A stretch of 64,000 nt of DNA, taken from contig NZ_DAIDJE010000040.1 in the NCBI RefSeq assembly GCF_027451485.1, positions 1 through 64,000 of the forward strand, written 5' to 3'. Origin of the DNA: Bradyrhizobium sp. GTDB taxonomy: Bacteria > Pseudomonadota > Alphaproteobacteria > Rhizobiales > Xanthobacteraceae. The position numbers and the translations under genes are program-made. Of this stretch, positions 51,788 through 60,318 are shown in pieces. Below the pieces are notes generated by a model, which had not been told where the DNA came from, searched no databases, and was given only the letters and a program-made list of their open reading frames with translations. Within the stretch, counting starts at the first letter, position 1. Each line of letters opens with the position of its first letter.

Positions 51788-53611
51788 GTGACCGAGACCG
51801 TTGCCGCCATCGTTGCCGCGCACCGCGCCGGGTCCCAGTCGCCCGCACAAACCGTCGCGCGGAGCTTTCGGCGCATCCGCGAGCACGACGATCCTGCGAT
51901 CTTCATCTCCTTGCGCGAGGAAGATGATTTGGTGGCGGAGGCCGAAGCGCTTGCGTCAAAGGATCCGGGCGCATTGCCGCTCTATGGCGTGCCGGTCGCA
52001 GTCAAAGACAACATCGATGTGGCGGGACTGCCGACCACCGCCGCCTGCCCGGCCTATTCCTACCTGCCGGCGCGCGATGCCAGCGTGGTTGCGAGACTGC
52101 GCCAGGCCGGCGCCATCGTCATCGGCAAGACCAACCTCGATCAGTTCGCGACCGGCCTGGTCGGCGTGCGCTCGCCTTACGGCATTCCCACCAATCCGAT
52201 GCGCGCCGACCTTATTCCGGGCGGATCGAGTTCGGGATCGGCGGTCGCCGTCGCCAGCGGCCTCGTGCCGCTCGCGCTCGGAACCGACACGGCGGGCTCC
52301 GGCCGCGTTCCGGCCATGCTCAACAACATCGTCGGGCTGAAACCAAGCGTCGGCCTGGTTTCGTCTGCCGGCGTCGTGCCGGCGTGCCGGACGCTCGACT
52401 GCGTCTCGATATTTTCGCTCACCGTTGATGATGCCGTAGCGGCGCTGACCGTGATGGGCGGTCCGGACGAGTCGGATCCGTTCTCGCGCGACCGGACCCT
52501 CGCAAAACTGGGTTCGTTTCCCACAGGCCTGCGTCTAGGAGTGCCGCGCGACGGCCAGCTCATCTTCTTTGGCGACAAGGCGCAGGAGGCAGCCTATGCG
52601 GCCGCGCTGGAACAGTGGCGCGCACTCGGCGCCACACTGGTCAGTTTCGACCTCGAACCGTTTTATGAGACCGCGCGTCTCCTCTACGAGGGGCCGTGGG
52701 TAGCCGAACGCTATCTCGTCATCCGCAACCTGCTCGCCTCGCAGCCCGACGCAATTCACCCGGTGACGCGGGAGATCACGATTGCAGGCGGAAGGCTTTC
52801 GGCCGCCGACACCTTCGCTGCGCTCTATCGCTTGCAGGAGTTGCGGCATACCACCAAGCATGCCTTCGCCGGTCTCGATGCGCTGGTGTTGCCGACCGCA
52901 CCGACCGCCTATACGACGGCGCAGGTCCTGGCCAATCCGATCGAGCTCAATTCAAGGCTCGGCACCTACACCAACTTCGTCAACCTGCTCGACCTGTGCG
53001 GTCTCGCGCTGCCGGCGGCGATCAGGGCGGACGGCATTCCGTTCGGCATCACGCTGCTTGCGCCGGCGAACCGGGACGCGCTGCTCGCCAGCATCGGACG
53101 CGTCTTTCACAGCAAAACCAAGCTGCCGCTCGGCGCCAACCGCCTGGCGATGCCGCCGCTTGCCGATACCGACGCGAGCCCGACCGGCGACGAAATTCCG
53201 GTCGCGGTGGTCGGCGCGCATCTGTCCGGGATGGTGCTCAACGGTGAATTGCAAGCACTCGGCGGCAGGCTCCTCGAAGCAACCTCGACCGCGCCGGATT
53301 ACCGGCTCTACGCACTGCCGACCACGCCGGCAAAACCGGGCATGCTGCGCGTCGACGCGGGAAGCGGGACATCGATTGCGCTGGAGGTATGGGCGTTGCC
53401 GGCGGCCACCTTCGGCCAATTCGTCGCCGCGATCCCGCCGCCGCTCTCGATCGGCACCGTGCGCCTGAAGGATGGGCGCGGGATCAAGGGATTTATCGTG
53501 GAGGCCGCCGACATCGGCAGCGCCAAAGACATTTCGGCTTTCGGCGGCTGGCGTGCTTATGCGGCGAGAAGCGTAACAACTTCACCTCGTCATTCCGGGA
53601 CGCCACGATAG
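51788..53611 (+). CDS. atzF: Allophanate hydrolase
   Basis: A 607-residue amidase-signature enzyme with a C-terminal domain of about 150 residues, the AtzF layout. The Ser-cisSer-Lys triad is visible as Lys73 (PVAVKDN), Ser147 (PGGSSSG) and Ser171 (TDTAGSGR), with family-typical spacing. The C-domain starts near 450 (EIPVAVVGAHLSGMVLNGEL, GGRLLEATSTAPDYRLYAL). It degrades allophanate to ammonia and CO2. The start is GTG 51788 with AAGGA nine bases upstream. The last ten or so residues are encoded by the palindromic repeat at 53588, so the natural C-terminus has been altered. Confidence 0.94.
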   Translation: MTETVAAIVAAHRAGSQSPAQTVARSFRRIREHDDPAIFISLREEDDLVAEAEALASKDPGALPLYGVPVAVKDNIDVAGLPTTAACPAYSYLPARDASVVARLRQAGAIVIGKTNLDQFATGLVGVRSPYGIPTNPMRADLIPGGSSSGSAVAVASGLVPLALGTDTAGSGRVPAMLNNIVGLKPSVGLVSSAGVVPACRTLDCVSIFSLTVDDAVAALTVMGGPDESDPFSRDRTLAKLGSFPTGLRLGVPRDGQLIFFGDKAQEAAYAAALEQWRALGATLVSFDLEPFYETARLLYEGPWVAERYLVIRNLLASQPDAIHPVTREITIAGGRLSAADTFAALYRLQELRHTTKHAFAGLDALVLPTAPTAYTTAQVLANPIELNSRLGTYTNFVNLLDLCGLALPAAIRADGIPFGITLLAPANRDALLASIGRVFHSKTKLPLGANRLAMPPLADTDASPTGDEIPVAVVGAHLSGMVLNGELQALGGRLLEATSTAPDYRLYALPTTPAKPGMLRVDAGSGTSIALEVWALPAATFGQFVAAIPPPLSIGTVRLKDGRGIKGFIVEAADIGSAKDISAFGGWRAYAARSVTTSPRHSGTPR

Positions 53612-53719
53612 TGGCGAGCCCGGAATCAATCCCGCCGCTGAAACGCCTGGATGAATGGATTCTCTGATGTGCAATTGCACATCAGAGTGCGCTCGTTTCA
53701 CTCGCGCCCCGGAATGACG
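53588..53719. repeat. Palindromic repeat, family E (copy 2)
   Basis: Outer arms CGTCATTCCGGG (53588) and CCCCGGAATGACG (53707-53719) enclose a 26-base perfect palindrome CTCTGATGTG-CAATTG-CACATCAGAG (53662-53687). The core GTGCAATTGCAC is shared with 43756-43773. The left end overlaps the last codons of atzF. Confidence 0.85.
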
Positions 53720-53727
53720 GCAAGGAT

Positions 53728-54462
53728 CTACACCGATACCGCGTAAATCTCGTATTCGCCGTGCACCCGTGCGATGTGCGCGCGCATCGCGTTCGCCGCT
53801 CCGTTGCGGTCGCCGCGCATGATCGCCACCACCACGCGATCGTGCTCGGCATGCGATTGCGCGAGCCGGCCGAGGTTGCGGAACTGGGCTCGGCGAAACG
53901 GCTGCACGCGCTTGCGCGTCGCCAGCGTGATCTCGGCGATATGGCCGTTCTGCGATCCGGAATAGATGAAAGCGTGAAACTGCTCGTTGAGCGCGTTGAA
54001 GCGATCGGGGTCGCCGGCGTGACTTAGGACCCGCAGTTGCTCGTGGATTTGCTCCAGCCGGTAGCGCTCGGCCGGAGCCATCCGCTCCGCCGCCAGGCCG
54101 GCGCATAGCGCCTCAAGCTCGGCCATCGCCTCGAACATTCCGCTCAACCGTTCGATCGAGGGCTGCGCCACCACCGCGCCGCGATGGGCGCGCGCCTCCA
54201 CCAGGCCCGACGCCGCCAGTTGCCGCAGTGCTTCGCGCACCGGCGTGCGCGACACGCGGAAACGCCGCGCGATTTCGGTTTCGTCCAGCGCCGATCCCGG
54301 CGCCAGTATGCCGCGCACGATCTCGTCGGCCAGTTGCAGGTGCAATTCTTCCGCGCGAGTGAGTTTGTCGGGGCGGACGATCCGATTGGCGGGATGCGTC
54401 AGCGGCTGAGGCTTCGAAGGCTTGAGTTGCGCCGCGGCATTCGGGAGATCGTCAAGACTCAT
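53728..54462 (-). CDS. GntR-family (FCD) transcriptional regulator
   Basis: A 244-residue GntR regulator. The winged helix lies near 40-105 ([42 protein letters not shown]), after an unusual 35-residue Pro/Lys-rich tail. The all-helical FCD domain has metal-ligand-like residues in [19 protein letters not shown], and His in SHAEHDRVV and [10 protein letters not shown]. Its ATG overlaps the atzH stop by four bases (ATGA). It is the last gene of the transporter-atzGEH operon and likely regulates it and atzF. Confidence 0.9.
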   Translation of the reverse strand: MSLDDLPNAAAQLKPSKPQPLTHPANRIVRPDKLTRAEELHLQLADEIVRGILAPGSALDETEIARRFRVSRTPVREALRQLAASGLVEARAHRGAVVAQPSIERLSGMFEAMAELEALCAGLAAERMAPAERYRLEQIHEQLRVLSHAGDPDRFNALNEQFHAFIYSGSQNGHIAEITLATRKRVQPFRRAQFRNLGRLAQSHAEHDRVVVAIMRGDRNGAANAMRAHIARVHGEYEIYAVSV

Positions 54463-54857
54463 GTTTTCCGGTCCTGCGGCTCGTCGATCACACTGACATG
54501 CGCGGCCACAATCTTCCATCCCTCGGCAAACCGCACCCATGTCTGCATCTGCCGGCCGACCTTACCCGGCGCGGAATCGCGGAAGAACAGCGTCGAGGCC
54601 ACCGCCATGTCGCGGCCATACGTGGTGATCACCGTGCGGTCCAGCCGGCGCATCAGACCGGCCGGCGAGCGCGCGGCGCGAAACGCCATGATCTCACGAT
54701 AACCATACAGGTTTTCGGCGCCGCCATAGCGCAGGGTGCGCGGATCGTCGCGAAACAGCTCATCAAGTACGGCGACGTCGTTGCTCACGAGCGCCTTTTC
54801 GTAGCGGTCAAATTGCGCCGTCACCTCCGCGAGCACATCGGGCAGATCGACCTGCAT
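54459..54857 (-). CDS. atzH: AtzH/HpxZ-like (DUF3225) protein
   Basis: A 132-residue NTF2-like protein. It has the first helix ([28 protein letters not shown]), [19 protein letters not shown] and the final strands [18 protein letters not shown]. This matches the DUF3225 family (HpxZ in oxalurate clusters, AtzH in the cyanuric acid operon). AtzH has been described as removing a carboxyl from N-carboxylated urea intermediates to avoid dead ends. The true start is ATG 54857, two bases after the atzE stop; the longer frame to 55118 overlaps atzE. It overlaps the GntR start. Confidence 0.87.
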   Translation of the reverse strand: MQVDLPDVLAEVTAQFDRYEKALVSNDVAVLDELFRDDPRTLRYGGAENLYGYREIMAFRAARSPAGLMRRLDRTVITTYGRDMAVASTLFFRDSAPGKVGRQMQTWVRFAEGWKIVAAHVSVIDEPQDRKT

Positions 54858-54859
54858 GT

Positions 54860-56236
54860 TCAGATTCCCTTCGGCGGTGGCGCCGCCACGACCCCTGCCC
54901 TCTCCAATGCGGCCGCCACGCGCAAGGCGATATCTTCCCGCCAGGGCGGGGCGATGATCTGCACGCCGATCGGCATCGGCTCGAGCGGCACCGGGACGGC
55001 AACGACCGGCAGCCCGATGAAGGAAATCGGCTGGGTGTGAAGGCCGATGTTGGCGCGCACCGGCATTTCGACGCCGTCGAGCACGAAATTCACCTGGCCA
55101 AGCCTGGGCGCCACGCACGGCGTCGCCGGCGCCAGGATGATGTCAACCGACTTGAACAATTCCGCCACCCGGCTGCGGTACCAGCGGCGGAACTTTTGGG
55201 CGCGATCGACCATAGGCGCCGGGATCATCGCGCCGGCGATCAGGCGGTCGCGCACCGCGGGGTCAAAATCCTCAGGCCGCGTGCGCAGCCGATCGAGGTG
55301 GAGCGAGGCGCCCTCGCAGGTCGAGATCACGTAAGCGGCGGCACGGGCACGCGCCGCTTCAGGGATTTCGACCGTACGGCTGACGCCAAGCGCCTTGGCG
55401 ACGCGGCCCACAGCTTCGGTCGCTTCCGGAAAAACATTCTTCTGGAAGTAGTCGCCGGCCACTGCGATGCGCAAATCGCCGATGTCCTGATCGAGCAGGC
55501 CCGAAACCGGCTCCGCCGGCCGCGTGGCGCAGGCGGCATCTTCGGCATCCGGCCCCTGCATCGCGTCATAGGCCAGCGCGAGGTCGCCGACCGAGCGCGC
55601 CAGCGGACCGACATGATCGAGCGAGAAGACGAACGGAAAGGAGCGCGCGCGGGAGAGCCGGCCGTAGGTCGGCTTCAATCCAAAAACTCCGCAGAAAGAC
55701 GACGGCACGCGGATCGAGCCGTTGGTATCCGAGCCCAGCGCCAGCGGCACCAGTGCGCCGCCAACCGCGCTGCCGGAGCCGCCCGAGGACCCGCCGGTCA
55801 TTCGCGTCGGGTCGTGCGGATTCCGCGAAGGTCCATCGTGAATGTTTTCGCCGGTGAAGTCGTAGGCGTATTCGCCCATGTTGAGGGCGCCGACCAGCAC
55901 CGCGCCGGCCGCTTCCAGCCGTTCGACAACCGTCGCGTCCCGCGCGGCGGCAGGCAGATCACGGTTGATCTTCGATCCTGCGCGAGTCGGCAGTCCCTTC
56001 ACGTCGAACAGATTTTTCACCGCAAAGGGCACGCCGGCGAGCGGTCCGGGATCCCTGCCGGCCGCGATCGCCGCATCGACGGCGCGTGCCTTTGCACGCG
56101 CGCGCTCCGCGGTGACATCGGTAAAGGAATTGAGCACGGCATCGTGCCTGGCGATGCGCGCCAATGCGGCCTCGGTCGCCTCAATCGCGGAAGATGTCTT
56201 GTCCTTGACGGCGCGTGCTATGTCGACGGCAGACAT
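54860..56236 (-). CDS. atzE: AtzE-family amidohydrolase
   Basis: A 458-residue amidase-signature protein. The catalytic Lys74 (VPFAVKN), Ser150 (TGGSSGG) and Ser174 (SDTNGSIR) show the spacing of the family. Close relatives are AtzE (1-carboxybiuret hydrolase) and HpxY (oxalurate clusters), both of which need a GatC-like partner, here AtzG immediately upstream. ATG 56236 is the likely start, 26 bp from the atzG stop; an upstream in-frame extension overlaps atzG and is rejected. The precise amide substrate cannot be fixed by sequence. Confidence 0.9.
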   Translation of the reverse strand: MSAVDIARAVKDKTSSAIEATEAALARIARHDAVLNSFTDVTAERARAKARAVDAAIAAGRDPGPLAGVPFAVKNLFDVKGLPTRAGSKINRDLPAAARDATVVERLEAAGAVLVGALNMGEYAYDFTGENIHDGPSRNPHDPTRMTGGSSGGSGSAVGGALVPLALGSDTNGSIRVPSSFCGVFGLKPTYGRLSRARSFPFVFSLDHVGPLARSVGDLALAYDAMQGPDAEDAACATRPAEPVSGLLDQDIGDLRIAVAGDYFQKNVFPEATEAVGRVAKALGVSRTVEIPEAARARAAAYVISTCEGASLHLDRLRTRPEDFDPAVRDRLIAGAMIPAPMVDRAQKFRRWYRSRVAELFKSVDIILAPATPCVAPRLGQVNFVLDGVEMPVRANIGLHTQPISFIGLPVVAVPVPLEPMPIGVQIIAPPWREDIALRVAAALERAGVVAAPPPKGI

Positions 56237-56261
56237 CGCCTCGCCGGCTTTTATCGTGCGA

Positions 56262-56444
56262 TCAGGCTGTAAAGACACTGGCGGGCTCGGCTTCGTCCGG
56301 GAATCCAAATTCGTCCACCACCCGCGCCAGGCGCATGGACACTTCGAGATTGGCGCGCACGGCTGGCTTCCAGGCTTCCTCGACCGGAAGCTTCAAGAGC
56401 TTCGAAGCGGCATCGATGTAGTCATCCAGGGAATCTTCAGCCAT
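56262..56444 (-). CDS. atzG: AtzG/HpxX-type (DUF4089) small subunit
   Basis: A 60-residue protein matching DUF4089. It has a first helix DDYIDAASKLLKLPVEEAWKPAV and a second RANLEVSMRLARVVDEFGFPDEAEPASVF, with the conserved EPASVF tail. AtzG is a GatC-like stabilising subunit that wraps AtzE, and its separation from transamidosome GatC has been described. It lies 13 bp after the ABC ATPase stop and just before atzE. Confidence 0.9.
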   Translation of the reverse strand: MAEDSLDDYIDAASKLLKLPVEEAWKPAVRANLEVSMRLARVVDEFGFPDEAEPASVFTA

Positions 56445-56457
56445 TTTCCTACTTCTC

Positions 56458-58224
56458 TCATGAGCTGACAGGTGACGGCGGATGGGGGATCGCCGTCAAC
56501 AATTGCCTTGTATAGGCATTTTTCGGATCGCCCAAGACCTGCTCCGACATACCCTGCTCGACGATCTTCCCCGTTTGCATGACAATGACGCGATCGCACA
56601 ACAGGCGCACCACGTTGAGATCATGCGAGACAAACAGATAGCTCATGCCAAGCGATTGCTTGAGGTCTTGAAGCAGGTTGAGGACCACCGCCTGCACCGA
56701 CACGTCGAGCGCCGCGGTGGGCTCATCGAGAATCACAAGCTTCGGATGGAGCGCAATCGCCCGCGCAATGCCGACGCGCGCCTTCTGGCCACCTGAAAGC
56801 TGATGCGGAAAGCGATCGAGCAGATAGCCGGGAAGGCCGACGAGTGTGGCGAGTTCCTCACAGCGGGCCCGCAGCGCATCACGTCCCTTGATGCCGCCGA
56901 GGCGGAGGATCGGATCGGCAATTGCCCGCGCTGCGGTAAAGCGCGGATTGAGGCTGTCGGTGGGATCCTGAAACACCATCTGGATGCTCTTGCGCTGCGG
57001 CGATCGCGCGAAGGCGCCGGGCAGGATCCCGCCGATCTCCTCGCCATCGAACTGGATGCGGCCGGAGGTCTGGTCCAATAGCCGCATCACCATCATCGAG
57101 GTGGTGGATTTGCCACAACCGGATTCGCCGACCAGACCGACGCTTTCGCCGTGGCCGACTGCAAAGCTGATGCCGTCGACCGCGCGGAACATGTCGGGCT
57201 CAACCGTCGGCTTGCGCGCAAACAATTTTGCGAGCGTCCCCCGCGCGCCCTGACGCGGATATTCCTTCACCAGCTTTTCGACCAGCAGGAGCGGTTTGTT
57301 GGCGCCCCCGGGCTTGCCGCGGGAATTCGCCTTTCCTGAAGCCAAATTTGGCGAAGCGGAATGGATGGTCGGTTCAAGTCCGGCCAACACGTCGCTGGAT
57401 TCCTCCTCCGGCAACAGGTCGCGCAAGGAGACGCCGAGCCGCGGCGTCGCACGCATCAGTTTGCGCGTATAGGGATGTTCGGCCCGTTGGAAAATATCGC
57501 CCGAGGGGGCGGTCTCGACCACGCGCCCCTTCTCCATCACCATCACGCGATCGCAATAGGCCGCCGCCAGTCCGAGGTCATGCGTGATCAGGATGGTCGA
57601 CATGTTGCGCTCCTTCGTGAGCGCTGCGACGAGATCCATCACCGCCTTCTGAGTGGTGACATCGAGGCCAGTGGTCGGCTCGTCGGCGATCAGCAGGCGG
57701 GGGCCGCAAGCGAGCGCCAGCGCGATCACCACCCGCTGGCACATGCCCCCGGAGAGCTGAAAGGGATAGGCATGGTAACGCTCGCGCGGCCGCGCGATCT
57801 TGACCTGTTCCAGCGCGGCGATGGCTCGGTCAGTGACCTGGGAGCGATCGACCTGCACGTGCTGCAACAGTACATCCTCGATCTGGTGGCCGATCTTGCG
57901 GATCGGGTTGAGCGCCAGCCGCGGGCTCTGGAAGACCATCGACATTTCGCGGCCGCGCAGGTCGCGCATCTCATCCTCGGTCGCTGCTGTAACGTCGACG
58001 CCGGAGAAATGCACCGAGCCTTCGACGATCCGGCCGGCGCGATCGAGTATCCGCATCACCGCATAGGACGTCACCGACTTGCCGGACCCGGACTCGCCGA
58101 CAATGCCGAGCGTCTCACCTTTGCCAAGCTGGACATTGACGTGCTGCACGGCTTTCACGACGCCCCGCCGGGTCGCAAACTCCACGGTGAGGTCGTTGAT
58201 ATCGAGCAACGGCAACGCCGTCAT
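56458..58224 (-). CDS. Peptide-type ABC transporter ATPase, fused double domain
   Basis: A 588-residue fusion of two OppD/OppF-type ATPases. The first half has Walker A GESGSGKS, signature LSGGMCQRV and Walker [14 protein letters not shown]. The second half has [18 protein letters not shown] and [14 protein letters not shown] variable Pro/Ser/Gly-rich linker lies near 270-310. Each half keeps the C-terminal oligopeptide-type tail ([16 protein letters not shown]). ATG 58224 has GGAGGAAG upstream. It serves the two downstream-adjacent permeases and the amidase genes that follow. Confidence 0.93.
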   Translation of the reverse strand: MTALPLLDINDLTVEFATRRGVVKAVQHVNVQLGKGETLGIVGESGSGKSVTSYAVMRILDRAGRIVEGSVHFSGVDVTAATEDEMRDLRGREMSMVFQSPRLALNPIRKIGHQIEDVLLQHVQVDRSQVTDRAIAALEQVKIARPRERYHAYPFQLSGGMCQRVVIALALACGPRLLIADEPTTGLDVTTQKAVMDLVAALTKERNMSTILITHDLGLAAAYCDRVMVMEKGRVVETAPSGDIFQRAEHPYTRKLMRATPRLGVSLRDLLPEEESSDVLAGLEPTIHSASPNLASGKANSRGKPGGANKPLLLVEKLVKEYPRQGARGTLAKLFARKPTVEPDMFRAVDGISFAVGHGESVGLVGESGCGKSTTSMMVMRLLDQTSGRIQFDGEEIGGILPGAFARSPQRKSIQMVFQDPTDSLNPRFTAARAIADPILRLGGIKGRDALRARCEELATLVGLPGYLLDRFPHQLSGGQKARVGIARAIALHPKLVILDEPTAALDVSVQAVVLNLLQDLKQSLGMSYLFVSHDLNVVRLLCDRVIVMQTGKIVEQGMSEQVLGDPKNAYTRQLLTAIPHPPSPVSS

Positions 58225-58226
58225 CT

Positions 58227-59129
58227 TCACTTCCTCCGTTGCGGATCGACTAGGTCGCGCAAACCGTCACCCAGCAGGTTGAAGCAGAACACTGCGATCA
58301 TCAGCGCGCCGCCGGGAAAAACCGCGACCCACCATTCGCCGGAAATGATATTGGCGGCGCCCTCAGCCACCATGATCCCCCATTCCGGCGTCGGCGGCTT
58401 GACGCCAAGCCCGATGAATGACAGGCCGGCGGCGTTTAGGATAGCGTAGCCCATGGTCAGCGATACCTGCACCATCATGATCGGCAGGATGTTGGGCGTG
58501 ATCTGGGTCAGCAAAATGCGTGCATTGCTGTTGCCGGAGAGACGCGCGGCTTGCACGAACCCGGCCTCGCGCCGCACGTTGGCCTCGGCGCGCGCGATGC
58601 GGACGTAAAGCGGGAAGTTGATGATGGCCGTTGCGATCACGATGTTGGTCACGGTATTGCCCAGCGCCGCGACAATGCCCATCGCCAGCACGAACAATGG
58701 AAACGCCATGATCGTATCGGATATCCGGCCAACGATGCGATCGGTCCAGCCGCCGAAGAAGCCGGCGGCGATACCGGCAAGTCCCCCGACCACAAGCACC
58801 AGCGCCACCGACGCGATCGCGATCATGAAATCGAGGCGGGTTGCGGCCACCACGCGGCTGAAAATATCCCGCCCCACGAGGTCGGTACCGAACCAATGGT
58901 GCAGAGAGGGGGGCTGCAGGGTCGCCGAAGTATCGCTGGCGAGCGGATCGTAAGGGACGACATGCGGGCCGAACACGGCGGACAGCGCCATCAGCGCGAA
59001 CAAACCGAACGCCAATCCGGTGACGGGGTTGTCGGCCACCACGTCAACTGCGTGGCGAAGAATGGAGTTGCTCGGCGGCGTCGGATGTACGCTTGTGGCC
59101 GGCGCGGCAGTCAGGCTGGCTTCGCTCAT
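58227..59129 (-). CDS. Peptide-type ABC transporter permease (DppC-like)
   Basis: A 300-residue permease with an N-terminal cytoplasmic part, six membrane segments and the DppC/OppC motifs GTDLVGRDIFSRV and the EAA loop FVQAARLSGNSNARILLTQITPNI. The GVKPPTPEWGIMV segment is typical for OppC. ATG 59129 overlaps the stop of the upstream permease; the longer frame to 59288 is rejected. Confidence 0.93.
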   Translation of the reverse strand: MSEASLTAAPATSVHPTPPSNSILRHAVDVVADNPVTGLAFGLFALMALSAVFGPHVVPYDPLASDTSATLQPPSLHHWFGTDLVGRDIFSRVVAATRLDFMIAIASVALVLVVGGLAGIAAGFFGGWTDRIVGRISDTIMAFPLFVLAMGIVAALGNTVTNIVIATAIINFPLYVRIARAEANVRREAGFVQAARLSGNSNARILLTQITPNILPIMMVQVSLTMGYAILNAAGLSFIGLGVKPPTPEWGIMVAEGAANIISGEWWVAVFPGGALMIAVFCFNLLGDGLRDLVDPQRRK

Positions 59130-60130
59130 GCCTCGACCCTCACACGCGGGTCGATCATGCTGTACAGCATATCGATGACGAGGTTCAGCGCGACGTAAAG
59201 CACCGCCATGGTCAGCACGAAGCCCTGAACCGGCGCAAAATCCGATTGCAACAGGGCTTCGACCGCATAGGAGCCGATGCCGGGCCACGCGAAGACTTTC
59301 TCGACCAGTACATTGGCGCCGAGCAGAAACGAGAACACCATGCCGAGCGTGGTGACGACCGGAAGCAGGGCATTACGGAACGCGTAAGTGAGGATCACGG
59401 TGCGGCGGCTGAGGCCGCTGGCGCGCGCCGTGCGGATGAATTCGGAGCCGAACGCCGTCAACATCGAGGCGCGGGTCATGCGCGTGATCGGCGCCAGCGA
59501 AAATATCGCAAGCGTCACCGCCGGCAGGATGAGCTGACTGAGCGCGGCGCGGAACGTGTCGAAATTGCCGCTGATGAGGCTGTCGATCAGAAAAAAGCCT
59601 GTGATGTCGGGCGGCGCGGTCGCAAAGGCATCGAGCCTGCCGAGCGGCGGGGGCGACCAGCCGAGGCGGAAATAGAAGACGTAGACCAGAAGCAGGCCGG
59701 TGAAAAACACAGGCAACGAGACGCCGGCGGTCGCGATTACGCGGCAGAGATGATCGATCCAGGAGCCCTGCCTGACGGCGGCAAAGATGCCGAGCGGCAC
59801 GGCGATGGCGATGGCGAGAAACAAGCCGGACAACGTCAGTTCGGCCGATGCCGGCAGGCGGCTTGCGATCTCGGCGGCCACCGGCTGGCCGGTCGAAAGC
59901 GAGTTGCCGAAATTGCCATGTGCGAGATCGCTGACGTAGCGCAGAAACTGATCCGGCAGCGGACGGTCGAGCCCCAGCGACTTGCGGACCTCGGCTATCG
60001 ATTGCGGCGTCGCCGCAGGTCCGGCAAAATAAACCGCAGGATCGCCCGGCAAGACCCGCGTCAGCAGAAACGTCACGACGATCACGCCGATCAGCGTCGG
60101 GACGATCGTTACGAACCGTCTGAGGATCAC
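59126..60130 (-). CDS. Peptide-type ABC transporter permease (DppB-like)
   Basis: A 334-residue permease starting at GTG 60130. N-terminal TLIGVIVVTFLLTRVLPGDPAVYF and the C-terminal VVTTLGMVFSFLLGANVLVEKVF and FAWPGIGSYAVEALL stretches are standard DppB/OppB signatures. The EAA loop is FIRTARASGLSRRTVILTYAFRNALLP. The 184-bp gap to the binding-protein gene is taken up by the family-B repeat. Confidence 0.93.
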   Translation of the reverse strand: MILRRFVTIVPTLIGVIVVTFLLTRVLPGDPAVYFAGPAATPQSIAEVRKSLGLDRPLPDQFLRYVSDLAHGNFGNSLSTGQPVAAEIASRLPASAELTLSGLFLAIAIAVPLGIFAAVRQGSWIDHLCRVIATAGVSLPVFFTGLLLVYVFYFRLGWSPPPLGRLDAFATAPPDITGFFLIDSLISGNFDTFRAALSQLILPAVTLAIFSLAPITRMTRASMLTAFGSEFIRTARASGLSRRTVILTYAFRNALLPVVTTLGMVFSFLLGANVLVEKVFAWPGIGSYAVEALLQSDFAPVQGFVLTMAVLYVALNLVIDMLYSMIDPRVRVEA

Positions 60131-60153
60131 GCTCGACCTCCCTCGGCTGCGCG

Positions 60154-60318
60154 CTAGTGGAGTGGATTTGACATTCGCCAGCCACCTGGCCGCGAGTTCG
60201 CAAGGCGAATGTCAAATCCTAAACTCCATAGAAAGATAGATTTGCTGGTGGTCCTTTGACTCTAACATTCGAAAAGTGCCTGCTGAGAAGGATGCGAATG
60301 TTGGAATTGGATCACTAG
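60154..60318. repeat. Palindromic repeat, family B (copy 2), CTAG-bounded
   Basis: Begins CTAGTGGAG..GACATTCG (60154) and ends CGAATG..GATCACTAG (60318), so both ends read CTAGTG inward and their continuations share ACATTCG. It holds two palindromes matching 9988-10156. The CTAG at 60315-60318 supplies the TAG stop of the binding-protein gene. Confidence 0.85.

Noticed and set aside
43756..53687. CRISPR array
   Set aside because: Repeated palindromes are dispersed singly, without regular spacers or cas genes.
54860..56236. GatA (glutamyl-tRNA amidotransferase) identity for the amidase
   Set aside because: The partner is a DUF4089 AtzG-type protein and the neighbours are atzH and a transporter, not gatB and gatC.
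9988..60318. Insertion sequences or transposons at the palindromic repeats
   Set aside because: The units are under 200 bp and contain no transposase frame; they are better called non-autonomous or REP-like repeats.
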